NCBI RefSeq assembly: GCF_000282195.1
Contig: NZ_AKJT01000022.1
Span: 1 to 64,000, forward strand
Length of the DNA stretch: 64,000 nt
Direction: 5' to 3'
Origin: Pseudomonas sp. GM18
GTDB lineage: Bacteria > Pseudomonadota > Gammaproteobacteria > Pseudomonadales > Pseudomonadaceae
Below, one piece after another: positions 1 to 9,986 of this stretch. How positions within the stretch are numbered: position 1 is the stretch's first letter; the number at the start of each line of letters is the position of its first letter. The position numbers and the translations under genes were made by a program. A model generated the notes under the pieces. The model saw only the letters and a list, made by a program, of their open reading frames with translations, was not told the DNA's origin and searched no databases.

Positions 1-95
1 CTGCGTGGGAATGCCTCAACGGACGCTCCGCGTTCGGCTTTGAATGGGACGCAGAGCGTCCCGGGCTGCATTCCCACGCGGAGCGTGGGAACGAT
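1..95. repeat. Dispersed palindromic repeat, GCGTGGGAATGC type
   Basis: Seen: GCGTGGGAATGC (3-14) is mirrored by GCATTCCCACGC (68-79). Inner palindromes GGGACGC-AGA-GCGTCCC (47-63) and CACGC-GGA-GCGTG (75-87) lie within and after it. This layout is typical of short dispersed palindromic elements in Pseudomonas intergenic DNA. It may be cut by the window start. It contains no convincing gene, although an open frame from 44 runs into the next gene. Confidence 0.7.
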
Positions 96-115
96 CACTG
101 ACTGAGGAAGCACCC

Positions 116-430
116 ATGATCGAATCCCTGGAAAAAATGCTCGCCAAGGGTGTGGATAACTCATTGCTGCGCTTCGGCCTGGGCAAGGGTTATCTGGATA
201 TTGGGGAAAACACCAAGGCCGCAGAGCATTTCCAGCGCTGCGTCGAGTTCGATCCGAAGTATTCGGCAGCCTGGAAGCTTTTGGGCAAGGCTCATCTGGC
301 GCTGGCGGACTACGCGGCGGCGCGGCAGGCCTGGGAACAGGGCCTGGAAGCCGCCCGCGCCCATGGCGACAAGCAGGCGGAGAAGGAAATGACGGTGTTT
401 CTGAAAAAGCTTGAACGTCAGGCGCACTGA
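116..430 (+). CDS. Small tetratricopeptide-repeat protein
   Basis: A 104-residue soluble protein. The start at 116 is chosen over an in-frame ATG at 44 because GAGGAAG (103-109) lies 6 bases upstream and the earlier start would read through the palindromic repeat. Residues about 15-95 form helical pairs with TPR spacing (LRFGLGKGYLDIGE, AAEHFQRCVEFDPKY, AAWKLLGKAHLALADY), so about two TPR units acting as a protein-interaction module. There is no signal peptide. Its partner is unknown. It is convergent with the acyltransferase gene that follows, and small TPR proteins at this position are usual in pseudomonad oriC flanks. Confidence 0.75.
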   Translation: MIESLEKMLAKGVDNSLLRFGLGKGYLDIGENTKAAEHFQRCVEFDPKYSAAWKLLGKAHLALADYAAARQAWEQGLEAARAHGDKQAEKEMTVFLKKLERQAH

Positions 431-440
431 TCAGAGATAA

Positions 441-472
441 CGCAGGCCAAGATCAAAAGATCTCAGCCTGCG
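441..472. terminator. Hairpin between convergent genes
   Basis: CGCAGGC (441-447) pairs with GCCTGCG (466-472) around a loop containing the palindrome GATCAAAAGATC. It lies between two convergent genes and could end transcription from both sides, but there is no clear T-tract. It also resembles a decayed copy of the GATCGCAGCC-type REP element found elsewhere in the window. Confidence 0.4.
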
Positions 473-490
473 GAGTTATCCACAGCAGCA

Positions 491-1378
491 TCAATACCAG
501 CGAGCTTCACCCGGTGGACGCTTCTTGAAGCGCTTCATGCTCCACATGTACTGGCTCGGATAAGCCCGCACATACCGCTCGACCACCTGGCTCATGGCCG
601 CGCAGGAGGTTTCGGTATCGGTGCTGTACATGGCGTCCGGTGCGGCTTCGAGGATCACCTTGTAACCCGAACCGTCCGGCAGGCGCAGGGCATGCAGGAA
701 CACGCCGACCGCTTTGCCGCCGGCGAGCATGTTCGGCACGAATTTGCTGGTCAGGGCCTGAGTGGCGAAGAATGGCACGAAGATCCCGGCAGATTCGGCC
801 GGTTCCGGATCAGCCGGAATGCCCACTGCGCCACCCTTGCGCACTTCCTTGATCACGCTGAGGATGCCTTCCTTGGTGGAAGCGGCCACCCGGTTCCCCA
901 ATTGCACCCGCTGCTTGCGCAGCAACTCATCCACCGCCTTCAGTTTTGGCGGGCGGTAGAAAATGATCGGTTTGCACTGGCTGCAATAGAAGTGGTTCAA
1001 CACTTCCCAGTTGCCCAGGTGGCTGGTGATGCCAACCACACCTTTGCCGGACGCCAAAGCCTCTTTCAGAACGTCGAGGCCTTCGACTTCCCGCACCAGT
1101 TCAATGGAACGCTGGGCTGGCCAGATCCACGCGCAGGCGCTTTCGGTCAAGGACTTGCCAATGTCTTTCAGGCTCTGGCCGACCAGACGCTCACGCTCGG
1201 CCGGGTCCATCTGCGGAAAGCACTTGGCGAGGTTGATCCGCACCACGTCGCGGGAACGGTTGGGGGTTTTCCACATGATCCAGCCAATCGCCGAACCCAC
1301 CGCCTGCACTGCCCGCCACGGCAGCAGGGCAAACAGCCGCAGAGCGCCTACCAGCAAGGCGCCTTTAAACTTATCCAC
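491..1378 (-). CDS. Lipid A biosynthesis acyltransferase, LpxL/HtrB family
   Basis: A 295-residue inner-membrane acyltransferase of the LpxL/HtrB family (LABLAT), which transfers secondary acyl chains onto lipid A. Seen: an N-terminal hydrophobic segment (about residues 5-35), the catalytic HX4E motif as SHLGNWE (about residue 120), and the downstream block YRPPK. In P. aeruginosa the gene at this locus next to tag (PA0011) encodes a lauroyl/2-hydroxylauroyl transferase homologue, and gene order here is the same. The exact chain and position acylated cannot be read from sequence. A consensus DnaA box overlaps the start codon region (1371-1379). Confidence 0.85.
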   Translation of the reverse strand: MDKFKGALLVGALRLFALLPWRAVQAVGSAIGWIMWKTPNRSRDVVRINLAKCFPQMDPAERERLVGQSLKDIGKSLTESACAWIWPAQRSIELVREVEGLDVLKEALASGKGVVGITSHLGNWEVLNHFYCSQCKPIIFYRPPKLKAVDELLRKQRVQLGNRVAASTKEGILSVIKEVRKGGAVGIPADPEPAESAGIFVPFFATQALTSKFVPNMLAGGKAVGVFLHALRLPDGSGYKVILEAAPDAMYSTDTETSCAAMSQVVERYVRAYPSQYMWSMKRFKKRPPGEARWY

Positions 1379-1418
1379 AGGTCACTCCTGATCTTGTGCT
1401 GTGCGCGAGGCGGCTATT

Positions 1419-1976
1419 CTAACCGCCGTTCGCCAAGGGGGCGTAGCGATCGCAATCACGGGTGTGATCCATGACCATGCCCGAAGCCTGCATCAGCGCA
1501 TAACAGATGGTCGGGCCGACGAACGTGAAGCCGGCTTTTTTCAAGCCTTTGCTCATCTCGATGGCGGCCGGTGTCACCGCTGGGACTTCACTGCGATCCT
1601 TGAAATGATTGATCACCGGCGTGCCGCCGACGAACGACCAGAGAAACGCCACCGGGTCCTCCAGCTCCAGCCAAGCCTGGGCATTGCGCCGGGCGGCGTT
1701 GAGTTTGAGGCGATTGCGGATGATCCCCGGATCGAGCATCAACTCATCGATTTCAGCGTCACTCATCTGCGCCACGCGCTGTACATCGAAGCCGAACAGC
1801 ACCTCGCGATAACGCTCGCGTTTGCGCAACACGGTGATCCAGGAAAGCCCGGCCTGGAACCCTTCGAGCAAAAGCAACTCGAACAATCCCTGCGCATCGC
1901 GTAGCGGCGTGCCCCACTCCTGATCGTGATAAGCCATGTACAACGGATCTTCGGTACACCAAAAGCAGCGTGGCAT
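1419..1976 (-). CDS. tag: DNA-3-methyladenine glycosylase I
   Basis: Base-excision repair enzyme removing 3-methyladenine from DNA. It has 185 residues, the usual length for Tag. The start is ATG at 1976, encoding MPRCFWC, the family N-terminus with the first zinc-ligand Cys. Other motifs: YHDQEWG (about residue 16), [27 protein letters not shown], and the C-terminal HTRDC that supplies the remaining His and Cys zinc ligands. It is transcribed away from glyQ and leads directly into the acyltransferase gene, as in other pseudomonads. The open frame extends far upstream, but that part is antisense to glyQ. Confidence 0.95.
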   Translation of the reverse strand: MPRCFWCTEDPLYMAYHDQEWGTPLRDAQGLFELLLLEGFQAGLSWITVLRKRERYREVLFGFDVQRVAQMSDAEIDELMLDPGIIRNRLKLNAARRNAQAWLELEDPVAFLWSFVGGTPVINHFKDRSEVPAVTPAAIEMSKGLKKAGFTFVGPTICYALMQASGMVMDHTRDCDRYAPLANGG

Positions 1977-2057
1977 AAGGCTCCAGGGGGCGTGCGCAGG
2001 ACCGAATCGGGTATACTCCCGCTCTTTAAATCGCAGCCCAAGAAACAGGTGAATTTC

Positions 2058-3011
2058 GTGAGCCAGCCTACGCCAGCCGTGCGTACCTTCCAAGACTTGA
2101 TCCTCGCCCTCCAGCAATACTGGGCCGAGCAAGGTTGTGTGGTACTTCAGCCCTACGATATGGAAGTAGGCGCCGGCACTTTCCACACTGCCACGTTCCT
2201 GCGCGCCATTGGCCCGGAAACCTGGAACGCCGCTTATGTGCAGCCCAGTCGTCGCCCGACTGACGGCCGCTACGGTGAAAACCCGAACCGTCTGCAGCAC
2301 TACTATCAGTTCCAGGTGGTGCTGAAGCCGAACCCGGACAACTTCCAGGAACTGTACCTGGGCTCCCTCAAGCACGTGGGTCTGGACCCGCTGGTGCATG
2401 ACATCCGTTTCGTCGAAGACAACTGGGAGTCGCCAACGCTGGGCGCCTGGGGCTTGGGCTGGGAAGTCTGGCTCAACGGCATGGAAGTGACGCAGTTCAC
2501 TTACTTCCAGCAAGCGGGCGGCATCGAGTGCTACCCGGTGACCGGCGAGATCACTTACGGTCTGGAACGTCTGGCCATGTACCTGCAAGGCGTGGACTCG
2601 GTCTACGACCTGGTCTGGGCTGACGGTCCGTTCGGCAAGGTGACCTACGGCGACGTGTTCCACCAGAACGAAGTGGAGCAGTCGACCTACAACTTCGAAC
2701 ACGCCAACGTCGAGAAGCTGTTCGAACTGTTCGACTTCTATGAAAGCGAAGCCAAGCGCCTGATCGAACTCGACCAGCCGCTGCCGTTGCCGAGCTACGA
2801 AATGGTGTTGAAGGCCTCACACACCTTCAACCTGCTGGATGCGCGCCGGGCGATCTCGGTGACCGCGCGTCAGCAATACATTCTGCGTGTACGCACCCTG
2901 GCGCGTTCCGTCGCGCAAGCCTACCTGCTGGCTCGCGCCAAGCTGGGCTTCCCGATGGCGACCCCGGACCTGCGTGATGAAGTACTGGCCAAGCTGGAGG
3001 CTGCACAATGA
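2058..3011 (+). CDS. glyQ: Glycyl-tRNA synthetase alpha subunit
   Basis: Catalytic subunit of the heterotetrameric (alpha2beta2) class II glycyl-tRNA synthetase. It has 317 residues with GTG start at 2058. The start is supported by AGGTGA 6 bases upstream and by the family N-terminus [19 protein letters not shown]. Signature stretches: [41 protein letters not shown] and [24 protein letters not shown] class II elements. The stop overlaps glyS (ATGA), so the two subunits are translationally coupled in equal amounts. Confidence 0.97.
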   Translation: MSQPTPAVRTFQDLILALQQYWAEQGCVVLQPYDMEVGAGTFHTATFLRAIGPETWNAAYVQPSRRPTDGRYGENPNRLQHYYQFQVVLKPNPDNFQELYLGSLKHVGLDPLVHDIRFVEDNWESPTLGAWGLGWEVWLNGMEVTQFTYFQQAGGIECYPVTGEITYGLERLAMYLQGVDSVYDLVWADGPFGKVTYGDVFHQNEVEQSTYNFEHANVEKLFELFDFYESEAKRLIELDQPLPLPSYEMVLKASHTFNLLDARRAISVTARQQYILRVRTLARSVAQAYLLARAKLGFPMATPDLRDEVLAKLEAAQ

Positions 3012-5062
3012 GTGCTCAAGATTTTCTGGTTGAACTGGGCACCGAAGAACTGCCACCCAAAGCCCTGAACACCCTGGCCGAAGCATTCCTGGCCGGTATC
3101 GACAAAGGCCTGCAAGCCGCTGGCCTGAACTACGAGAGCAAAACCGTCTACGCCGCGCCGCGTCGTCTGGCCGTGCTGATCACCGCGCTGGCGACCCAGC
3201 AGCCGGATCGCAGCATCAACCTCGACGGCCCGCCACGTCAGGCTGCGTTCGATGCCGAAGGCAACCCGACTCAAGCGGCCCTGGGCTTCGCCAAGAAGTG
3301 CGGCGTCGAGCTGAGCGAAATCGATCAGAGCGGCCCGAAGCTGCGCTACAGCCAAAGCATCGCCGGCAAGCCGACCGCGAGCCTGATGCCAACCATCGTC
3401 GAAGACTCCCTGAACGACCTGCCTATCCCCAAGCGCATGCGCTGGGGTGCCCGCAAGGAAGAATTCGTTCGTCCGACCCAATGGTTGGTAATGCTCCTCG
3501 GTGACCACGTCATCGACTGCACCATCCTCGCTCAGAAGGCCGGCCGCGACTCCCGTGGTCACCGCTTCCACCACCCTGAAAGCGTGCGCATCACCTCGCC
3601 GGCCAACTACCTGAACGATCTGCGTGCTGCTTATGTACTGGCCGACGCCAACGAGCGTCGCGAGCTGATCAGCAAGCGCACCGAAGAACTGGCGACAATG
3701 CAGGAAGGTACGGCGATCGTTCCGCAAGCCCTGCTCGACGAAGTGACCGCGCTGGTTGAATGGCCGGTGCCGCTGGTGTGCTCGTTCGAAGAGCGTTTCC
3801 TCGACGTGCCGCAAGAAGCGCTGATCACCACCATGCAGGACAACCAGAAGTACTTCTGCCTGCTGGATGCCGACGGCAAGTTGCTGCCTCGTTTCATTAC
3901 CGTGGCCAACATCGAAAGCAAGGATCCGCAGCAGATCATCGCCGGTAACGAGAAAGTGGTTCGCCCACGCCTGACCGACGCCGAGTTCTTCTTCAAGCAA
4001 GACAAGAAGCAAAAACTCGAAGAATTCAATCTGCGTCTGCAGAACGTGGTGTTCCAGGAAAAACTCGGCAGCGTCTACGACAAGGCCGAGCGCGTGTCGA
4101 AACTGGCGGCCTACATTGCCGCTCGCATCGGCGGTAACGCTTCCTGGGCGGCGCGTGCCGGCCTGCTGTCCAAGTGCGACCTGGCGACCGAGATGGTCGG
4201 TGAGTTCCCGGAGATGCAAGGTGTCGCCGGTTACTACTACGCCCTCAACGATGGCGAGCCGGAAGATGTCGCCCTGGCGCTGAACGAGCAGTACATGCCG
4301 CGCGGTGCCGGCGCTGAACTGCCGACCACCCTGACCGGTGCGGCCGTGGCCATCGCCGACAAGCTCGACACCCTGGTGGGTATTTTCGGTATCGGCATGC
4401 TGCCGACCGGTAGCAAAGACCCGTATGCCCTGCGGCGTGCAGCGCTGGGTGTGTTGCGGATCCTGATCGACAAGAAACTCGACCTCGACCTGAACGACGC
4501 CGTGGCCTTCGCCGTGAATGCGTTCGGTGCCAAGGTCAAGGCTGCCGGCCTCAATGACGCCGTGCTGGAGTTCATCTTCGACCGTCTGCGTGCCCGTTAC
4601 GAAGACGAAGGTGTGGACGTCGCGACCTACCTGTCGGTACGTGCCCTGAAGCCGGGTTCGGCCCTGGACTTCGACCAGCGCGTACAAGCGGTGGAAGCGT
4701 TCCGCAAATTGCCGGAAGCCGCTGCCCTGGCCGCCGTGAACAAGCGAGTGTCGAATCTGCTGAGCAAGGTCGAAGGCTCTGTGCCGACGGTCGTTGAAGC
4801 CAAGTACTTCGACAACGCCAACGAGTTCTCGCTGTATTCGGCGATCCAGCAGGCGGACCAGGCTGTGCAGCCAATGGCCGCTGCTCGTCAATACAGCGAA
4901 TCGCTGGCGCGTCTGGCCGCATTGCGCGAGCCGGTGGATGCGTTCTTCGAAGCCGTGATGGTCAACGCCGAAGACGCCAAGGTGCGAGCCAACCGCTATG
5001 CGCTGCTGGCGCGTCTGCGTGGGTTGTTCCTCGGCGTCGCCGACATTTCGTTGCTGGGCTGA
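3008..5062 (+). CDS. glyS: Glycyl-tRNA synthetase beta subunit
   Basis: The 684-residue beta subunit, needed with GlyQ for tRNA(Gly) recognition and charging. The N-terminus [17 protein letters not shown] is characteristic. The HD-like central part ([20 protein letters not shown]) and the C-terminal DALR-type anticodon-binding region ([22 protein letters not shown]) are both visible. It starts inside the glyQ stop by a 4-base ATGA overlap. It is followed after 10 bases by gmhB on the same strand, so the three genes are probably cotranscribed. Length and order match other pseudomonads. Confidence 0.97.
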   Translation: MSAQDFLVELGTEELPPKALNTLAEAFLAGIDKGLQAAGLNYESKTVYAAPRRLAVLITALATQQPDRSINLDGPPRQAAFDAEGNPTQAALGFAKKCGVELSEIDQSGPKLRYSQSIAGKPTASLMPTIVEDSLNDLPIPKRMRWGARKEEFVRPTQWLVMLLGDHVIDCTILAQKAGRDSRGHRFHHPESVRITSPANYLNDLRAAYVLADANERRELISKRTEELATMQEGTAIVPQALLDEVTALVEWPVPLVCSFEERFLDVPQEALITTMQDNQKYFCLLDADGKLLPRFITVANIESKDPQQIIAGNEKVVRPRLTDAEFFFKQDKKQKLEEFNLRLQNVVFQEKLGSVYDKAERVSKLAAYIAARIGGNASWAARAGLLSKCDLATEMVGEFPEMQGVAGYYYALNDGEPEDVALALNEQYMPRGAGAELPTTLTGAAVAIADKLDTLVGIFGIGMLPTGSKDPYALRRAALGVLRILIDKKLDLDLNDAVAFAVNAFGAKVKAAGLNDAVLEFIFDRLRARYEDEGVDVATYLSVRALKPGSALDFDQRVQAVEAFRKLPEAAALAAVNKRVSNLLSKVEGSVPTVVEAKYFDNANEFSLYSAIQQADQAVQPMAAARQYSESLARLAALREPVDAFFEAVMVNAEDAKVRANRYALLARLRGLFLGVADISLLG

Positions 5063-5072
5063 GGGGCTGCTG

Positions 5073-5606
5073 TTGAAACTGCTGATTCTCGATCGGGACG
5101 GGGTGATCAATTACGACTCCGACGCGTACATCAAGTCGGTGGAGGAGTGGATTCCACTCCCCGGTTCGATCGCAGCGATCGCGCAGTTGAGCAAGGCCGG
5201 CTGGACGGTGGCGGTCGCCACCAACCAGTCGGGCATCGCTCGCGGCTATTACGACATCGCCACCCTGGAGGCCATGCACGCTCGCTTGCGCGAGTTGGTG
5301 GCGGAGCAGGGCGGCGAAGTCGGGCTGATCGTCTATTGCCCGCACGGGCCAGACGACGGCTGCGATTGCCGCAAGCCAAAACCCGGGATGTTGAAAACCA
5401 TCGCCGCGCATTACAACGTTTCGCTGACGAATCTATGGTTCGTCGGCGATACTCTCGGTGACCTGGAAGCCGCCAAAGCCGTCGACTGTCAGCCAGTTTT
5501 GGTAAAGACCGGGAAAGGCGAAAAGACTCAGGGCAAGACCCTACCGGCAGGCACCTTGATTTTTGACGATCTGGCGGCGATTGCCGCAGAACTTATCCAC
5601 AACTAA
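5073..5606 (+). CDS. gmhB: D-glycero-beta-D-manno-heptose-1,7-bisphosphate 7-phosphatase
   Basis: HAD-superfamily phosphatase of the ADP-heptose pathway for the LPS core, removing the 7-phosphate from heptose bisphosphate. It has 177 residues. The TTG start at 5073 is chosen because GAGGGG lies 6 bases upstream and the family begins just before the nucleophile motif. Motif I is LDRDG, with nucleophile Asp7 and acid/base Asp9. The zinc-binding loop is CPHGPDDGCDCRKP (Cys, His, Cys, Cys). Motif IV is GDTLGDLEAA. It is cytoplasmic. It sits between glyS and the acyltransferase gene as in P. aeruginosa PA0006. A DnaA box (5593-5601) overlaps its last codons. Confidence 0.92.
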   Translation: MKLLILDRDGVINYDSDAYIKSVEEWIPLPGSIAAIAQLSKAGWTVAVATNQSGIARGYYDIATLEAMHARLRELVAEQGGEVGLIVYCPHGPDDGCDCRKPKPGMLKTIAAHYNVSLTNLWFVGDTLGDLEAAKAVDCQPVLVKTGKGEKTQGKTLPAGTLIFDDLAAIAAELIHN

Positions 5607-5687
5607 GGCTCTTCTGACATCCTGGCCAAGGACTGATCGGGAGTGCGCTTGAATAGGCGGGCAGTGCCCGCAACGGTAAATGTCGCC

Positions 5688-6467
5688 ATGTCGATACTGC
5701 AGGCCATCAGAACCTTCCTCTTTTACCTGCTGCTGGGCACCAGTTCGTTGCTCTGGTGCACCCTGAGCTTTTTTATCGCGCCGTTTCTGCCGTTCAAGGC
5801 GCGTTATCGCTTTATCAACGTGTACTGGTGCCGCTGCGCCTTGTGGCTGAGCAAAGTCTTCCTGGGTATTCGCTACGAAGTGAAGGGTGCCGAGAACGTA
5901 CCTGAGCAGCCCTGCGTGATTCAGTCGAACCACCAGAGCACCTGGGAGACGTTCTTTCTCTCGGCCTACTTCGAACCGTTGAGCCAGGTGCTCAAGCGCG
6001 AACTGCTCTACGTGCCGTTCTTCGGCTGGGCCATGGCCATGCTGCGGCCGATCGCCATCGACCGTGACAACCCGAAAGCTGCGCTCAAGCATGTGGCAAA
6101 AAAGGGTGATGAACTGCTCAAGGACAATGTCTGGGTACTGATTTTCCCGGAAGGGACTCGCGTTCCCTACGGCACCATCGGCAAGTTCTCCCGTGGCGGC
6201 ACCGCATTGGCCGTCAATGCGTCATTGCCCGTGCTGCCGATTGCACACAATGCCGGCAAGTTCTGGCCAAAAACCGGTTGGGCCAAAAAGCAGGGCGTGA
6301 TCACCGTGATCATCGGCGCGCCAATGTACGCCGAGGGTAACGGACCACGGGCCATCGCCGATCTGAATGACCGGGTGCAGGCCTGGAACGAACAGATGCA
6401 ACGCGAAATGGGTTCGCTGCCAGCAGCCCCGGCGGCACCGAGTGCGACCGATCAAGTGACTGTCTGA
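5688..6467 (+). CDS. 1-acyl-sn-glycerol-3-phosphate acyltransferase (PlsC/LptA type)
   Basis: A 259-residue PlsC-family membrane acyltransferase, expected to acylate lysophosphatidic acid in phospholipid synthesis. A hydrophobic N-terminus (about residues 8-40) is followed by motif I SNHQSTWE, with Glu in the place of the usual Asp of NHX4D, as in pseudomonad homologues as far as I recall. Motif III is FPEGTRV and motif IV is LPVLPIAHN. The start at 5688 (MSILQAIRT) is preferred over an in-frame ATG at 5643 because it matches the family N-terminus, although its ribosome-binding site is weak. It corresponds to P. aeruginosa lptA (PA0005). A bidirectional terminator follows. Confidence 0.88.
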   Translation: MSILQAIRTFLFYLLLGTSSLLWCTLSFFIAPFLPFKARYRFINVYWCRCALWLSKVFLGIRYEVKGAENVPEQPCVIQSNHQSTWETFFLSAYFEPLSQVLKRELLYVPFFGWAMAMLRPIAIDRDNPKAALKHVAKKGDELLKDNVWVLIFPEGTRVPYGTIGKFSRGGTALAVNASLPVLPIAHNAGKFWPKTGWAKKQGVITVIIGAPMYAEGNGPRAIADLNDRVQAWNEQMQREMGSLPAAPAAPSATDQVTV

Positions 6468-6596
6468 GATTCTGTGGATAACCTGTGTACCGTTTTGTTG
6501 AAAATCGCTGTATTTAGTTTTTAAGCTTTTGATTTTCATACATATTTCTTAAGAAGATAAAATTTCGGAAAACGTGCATAAGTTTTTTTCGGACGT

Positions 6597-6627
6597 AAAA
6601 AAACCGGCTGATATAGCCGGTTTTTTT
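6597..6627. terminator. Bidirectional Rho-independent terminator
   Basis: AAAAAACCGGCT-GATAT-AGCCGGTTTTTT: a GC stem flanked by A and T tracts on opposite sides. It can terminate both the acyltransferase transcript (+) and the CHASE2 kinase operon (-), which converge here. Confidence 0.9.
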
Positions 6628-6649
6628 ATGCCTGTGAAAAGTGTTCGGC

Positions 6650-8962
6650 TCATTCGCTCAATAGGGGCAGCTCGACACTGAACGTTGTGCCTTGCCCCAC
6701 CACGCTATGACAGGAAATCCTCCCGCCGTGACGATCCACTACGGCCTTGACCATGGACAACCCCAGCCCCAGGCCGTCACTGCCGTGAGCCGATGCAAAG
6801 CGTCGATACTGACTGAACAGCTCGGGAAGTTCTTCGACGGCAATCCCTCGGCCCTGGTCGGCGATCTCGCACGTCAACCAGCCCTCGGCACAACTCACCC
6901 GCACGGTGATCCGCGAACCTGCCGGACTGTACTTGATGGCGTTTTCCAGCAGATTGAACAGTGCCCGTGTCAGTAACGACTGATCAGCCAGGACCAGCGC
7001 TTCAGCGTCTTCGTCGAGGTCATGCAGCAACTGAATGTTCTTCAGATGAGCGATGCTCGAGGCCTGGTCGAAGGTATCGAGCAGCAACATCGCGAACATG
7101 CTCGGCTGAAACTGATAGGCCTCGGATTCAGCCTTTGCCAACTGCACAAAAGCCTCGGTCAGGTTCAGCGCCTTGCGCACTTGTAATTCGATCTGACTGA
7201 ACACTTGAGTGTCGCCAGACTCCTGATGCCGTTGAACGTCGAGCAAAGCCAGAATCGCCGAGTGGGGAGCCCTCAGGTCATGAGACAGGAAACGCAGCAA
7301 CACGGCCCGCTGCTCCTCGGCGTCCCGTTCGACGCTCAAGTCAGTGAGGCTCAGTAACCAGCCAATCACCGAGTCGCCTTCGGCCGGCAACAGCGGCGCC
7401 AGGTCCAGACGCAGGCTGCGTGCCTGGGTGTCACGAAACTCCAGCGACTCCAGGGCCGACAACGCAGGTAGCGTTCCATTGGACGGTACCGGGTAACCTA
7501 ACTCGCTCAGTTGCTCGAGCATGTCCTCGCCCACCAGGCTGCTGGAAAATATCTCTCGAGCCTTGCGGTTGGCCAACAGAATGCGCCCGTTCGGATCGCT
7601 GATCAGCGTCGCCACCGGCAAGTACTCAAGGCCATCGGCAATGAACCGCCGGGTGTCACGGGTCCGGCTCATGGCCTGCTCCAGCGCGACGATTTGCCCT
7701 TGCAGCACATCGCCGGCCGGGGCCGGGGTGCGGCGGCGTTCGGGAAAGACTTTCGGCTCGCTGTCCAGGCGCGCCAGTTCCCAGCCGAAATAGGCGAGCA
7801 CCGCATTCAGCCTTCGCCAATTCCAGATCAGGTAACCCAACAGCATACCCAGCAGACTCGCGGCCGGTGACCACCACCAACCAAGACGTAACAGCAGGCC
7901 CGAGCCCAGCAGCGCGACCGCCATTGCCCCCAGGGTCAGCCATAGGGCGCGACGCGGACGCACCAACATCAGGCCCAGCAACTCACCGACAATCACCACC
8001 GATAACAACGCCGCCAAGCGTTCATCGAGAGCCACAATGTTGCGCTGTTGCAGCAGCCCGTTGAGGATATTCGCCTGAATTTCGATGCCCGGGGTGGTAC
8101 CGATGCTCGCCGATTGCGGTGTCACGTAACGGTCCCCCAAACCTGGAGCGGTGGAGCCGATCAGGATCAAGCGATCGCGCAGCAACTCGGGCGGGACTTC
8201 ACCGCGCAAGACGCTGACGTAGGGCACACTGGGAAAACCCGCATCGGAACGGATGAAGGGAATCCGTATTTCGTGGGCTCGCTGCCAGCCTTGCATCGAC
8301 GGCGGGGCAGGGGTTCCGGGCATCGGTACATTTTCCTTGTCGGCAAGGGTCTGTTCGTACAACAGCCAGGCCAGTTGCGCGCGTGTTTGTTGTGCCGGTC
8401 CTTCGCTTAAATACACACTGCGCACGATCCCGTCGGCATCCGCTTGGGCATTGATGTGCCCGATGCCTTTGGCGCAATGGCTCAGTGGCGCCACCGGTTC
8501 AATTTCCCCCAAAGGCTGCCCATAACGCGCCACGCCTTCACGCAGCAACGGCACGAAGACATTTCCGGCACGGCAGGCCGCCTGGGCCAGAAGCTGATCG
8601 TTGCCGGGATGGCTATCGGGTTCGCTGAAAATGACGTCGAACAGAATGCCTTTGGCGTTCGCGGCGCTGAGCCGATCAAGCAGTTGCGCGTGCATGGCTC
8701 GCGGCCAAGGCCATCGGCCAAGCTGCTGCAAGCTGTAGTCGTCGATCGTGACGATGAGTATTCGTGGGTCCACCGGCAGCGGGCTCAGCCGGCGCAGGTT
8801 GTCGTATAGCAGATTGCTCAAGGTCAGGCCTTGGCTCATCGACAGCGCCGCCGTCAGCGGCAACAGGATCAGGCTGACCCACAACCACTCGCGGACCATT
8901 CGCCGAAACAGCCGCTGAGCCTGGGTCGGCTCGCGACCGTCCTTCCTTGGGCGGCCCTTCAT
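6650..8962 (-). CDS. CHASE2-domain sensor histidine kinase
   Basis: A 770-residue membrane sensor kinase. Order: N-terminal TM helix (about 27-45), an extracytoplasmic CHASE2 sensor domain (about 50-310, with DPRILIVTIDDYSLQQLG and GSTAPGLGDRYVTP), three clustered TM helices (about 315-395), a PAS-like segment (LISDPNGRILLANRKA), HisKA with phospho-acceptor His in FLSHDLRAPHSA (about 560), and HATPase_c with N-box LLENAIKYS, G1 DQGRGI and G2 GLGLGLSMVKAV. The ligand of CHASE2 is not known. It lies 18 bases after the FecR-domain gene and is cotranscribed with it. The divergent response regulator at 10749 is its probable partner. Confidence 0.92.
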   Translation of the reverse strand: MKGRPRKDGREPTQAQRLFRRMVREWLWVSLILLPLTAALSMSQGLTLSNLLYDNLRRLSPLPVDPRILIVTIDDYSLQQLGRWPWPRAMHAQLLDRLSAANAKGILFDVIFSEPDSHPGNDQLLAQAACRAGNVFVPLLREGVARYGQPLGEIEPVAPLSHCAKGIGHINAQADADGIVRSVYLSEGPAQQTRAQLAWLLYEQTLADKENVPMPGTPAPPSMQGWQRAHEIRIPFIRSDAGFPSVPYVSVLRGEVPPELLRDRLILIGSTAPGLGDRYVTPQSASIGTTPGIEIQANILNGLLQQRNIVALDERLAALLSVVIVGELLGLMLVRPRRALWLTLGAMAVALLGSGLLLRLGWWWSPAASLLGMLLGYLIWNWRRLNAVLAYFGWELARLDSEPKVFPERRRTPAPAGDVLQGQIVALEQAMSRTRDTRRFIADGLEYLPVATLISDPNGRILLANRKAREIFSSSLVGEDMLEQLSELGYPVPSNGTLPALSALESLEFRDTQARSLRLDLAPLLPAEGDSVIGWLLSLTDLSVERDAEEQRAVLLRFLSHDLRAPHSAILALLDVQRHQESGDTQVFSQIELQVRKALNLTEAFVQLAKAESEAYQFQPSMFAMLLLDTFDQASSIAHLKNIQLLHDLDEDAEALVLADQSLLTRALFNLLENAIKYSPAGSRITVRVSCAEGWLTCEIADQGRGIAVEELPELFSQYRRFASAHGSDGLGLGLSMVKAVVDRHGGRISCHSVVGQGTTFSVELPLLSE

Positions 8963-8980
8963 CGGTCGTCGGCCAGGGTG

Positions 8981-9976
8981 TTATTGGACACGCGTGGTCC
9001 TGGGGTAATAGAAAATGTCATACACCCCGGTCTCTCCCTCTAACCCCTGAGCGTCATACGCCGACAGGCGAACATGGTAGAACAACGCTTTCAGCCCGCT
9101 GAATTTGACCTCGGGTGTGCTGGAAAACTGCTCTTGCTTGATGTCCAGAAAGGCCGCGTCGGTGGCCACTTGCGCCCGATAACGCGTGGCCCCTTCGATG
9201 GGCTTCATGATCAATTGCCAGACAGGCACATTACCCGTCTGACCGGCTTGCCCCAACAAACGCGGGGCGGGCAACAAGTCGATTGGCGTCAACGTGCCTT
9301 GTTTCTGAATACGCAACCCCTGACGGGCCATGACCTGGACTTCGTCATCCTCAGGGCCCTGAGTCCGTTTGGCAGTGGAGCGGGCAGAGCGGGGGGGCGA
9401 CGGTACGTCATCACGATTGACCGCCACTTGCCCGTTCAGCACCTCCAGTAGTGCCTGGCCACCGTCATCGTTGCGCACCCGGAAGTGCGTGCCCCGTACG
9501 CCCAGTACACCGACCGGCGTGACGATCTGAAAACGATCATGGTCGCTGGCACGCTTGATCACATAGGACTCGACCTGGCCCTGCTCAAGGATAACCTGAG
9601 GGATCGAATGTTCTTCATTGAGGTGCAGCGTGATGTGGGAGCTGGAGGGCAACACTACCCGCGAGCCATCGCCCAGGGACAGGCTGACAAACGCCGAGGG
9701 CGAGGTCTTGACGCCTTCCTGCTCGTCGATCGGCATGCCTTCTTGCAGTGGCGTCTGTTTACCCTTGGTGTCCAGTTTCCAGGCTTCGCCGGTCAGGTGC
9801 TCGACAGTCGCGGGCAGCGGTTGGCCGCGGCATTGTTGATTGTCATCGATATAAGGCAGACGTTTTGCCGAGATGGCAGCCGCCGATGCACTCTGGGTGA
9901 GCAATCCCATCAAGCCGGCAACCAGTAAAAGACAAACGCCAGAACGGCGTGGGAGCAATAAGGTCATGGGGTTCAT
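8981..9976 (-). CDS. Exported FecR-domain protein
   Basis: A 331-residue secreted protein with a signal peptide (about 1-32, ending SASAA). A FecR-type beta-domain (about 80-190) includes LSLGDGSRVVLPSSSHITLHL, VESYVIK, and the motif TPVGVLGVRGTHFRV. The C-terminal half contains repeats like WQLIMKPIEGATRYRAQVATD. FecR domains usually relay or restrain extracytoplasmic signalling. Proteins of this exported type without a TM anchor often accompany CHASE2 proteins, so it may modulate the kinase's periplasmic sensor (inference). No strong ribosome-binding site lies before the ATG, so translational coupling to an upstream frame is possible. Confidence 0.82.
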   Translation of the reverse strand: MNPMTLLLPRRSGVCLLLVAGLMGLLTQSASAAAISAKRLPYIDDNQQCRGQPLPATVEHLTGEAWKLDTKGKQTPLQEGMPIDEQEGVKTSPSAFVSLSLGDGSRVVLPSSSHITLHLNEEHSIPQVILEQGQVESYVIKRASDHDRFQIVTPVGVLGVRGTHFRVRNDDGGQALLEVLNGQVAVNRDDVPSPPRSARSTAKRTQGPEDDEVQVMARQGLRIQKQGTLTPIDLLPAPRLLGQAGQTGNVPVWQLIMKPIEGATRYRAQVATDAAFLDIKQEQFSSTPEVKFSGLKALFYHVRLSAYDAQGLEGETGVYDIFYYPRTTRVQ

Positions 9977-9986
9977 GGATTGGCTT

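Noticed and set aside
2921..5110. 729-codon open frame antisense to glyS
   Set aside because: It is the complement of a highly conserved gene with strong codon bias, which opens long antisense frames in GC-rich DNA. The translated sequence has no recognisable domain.
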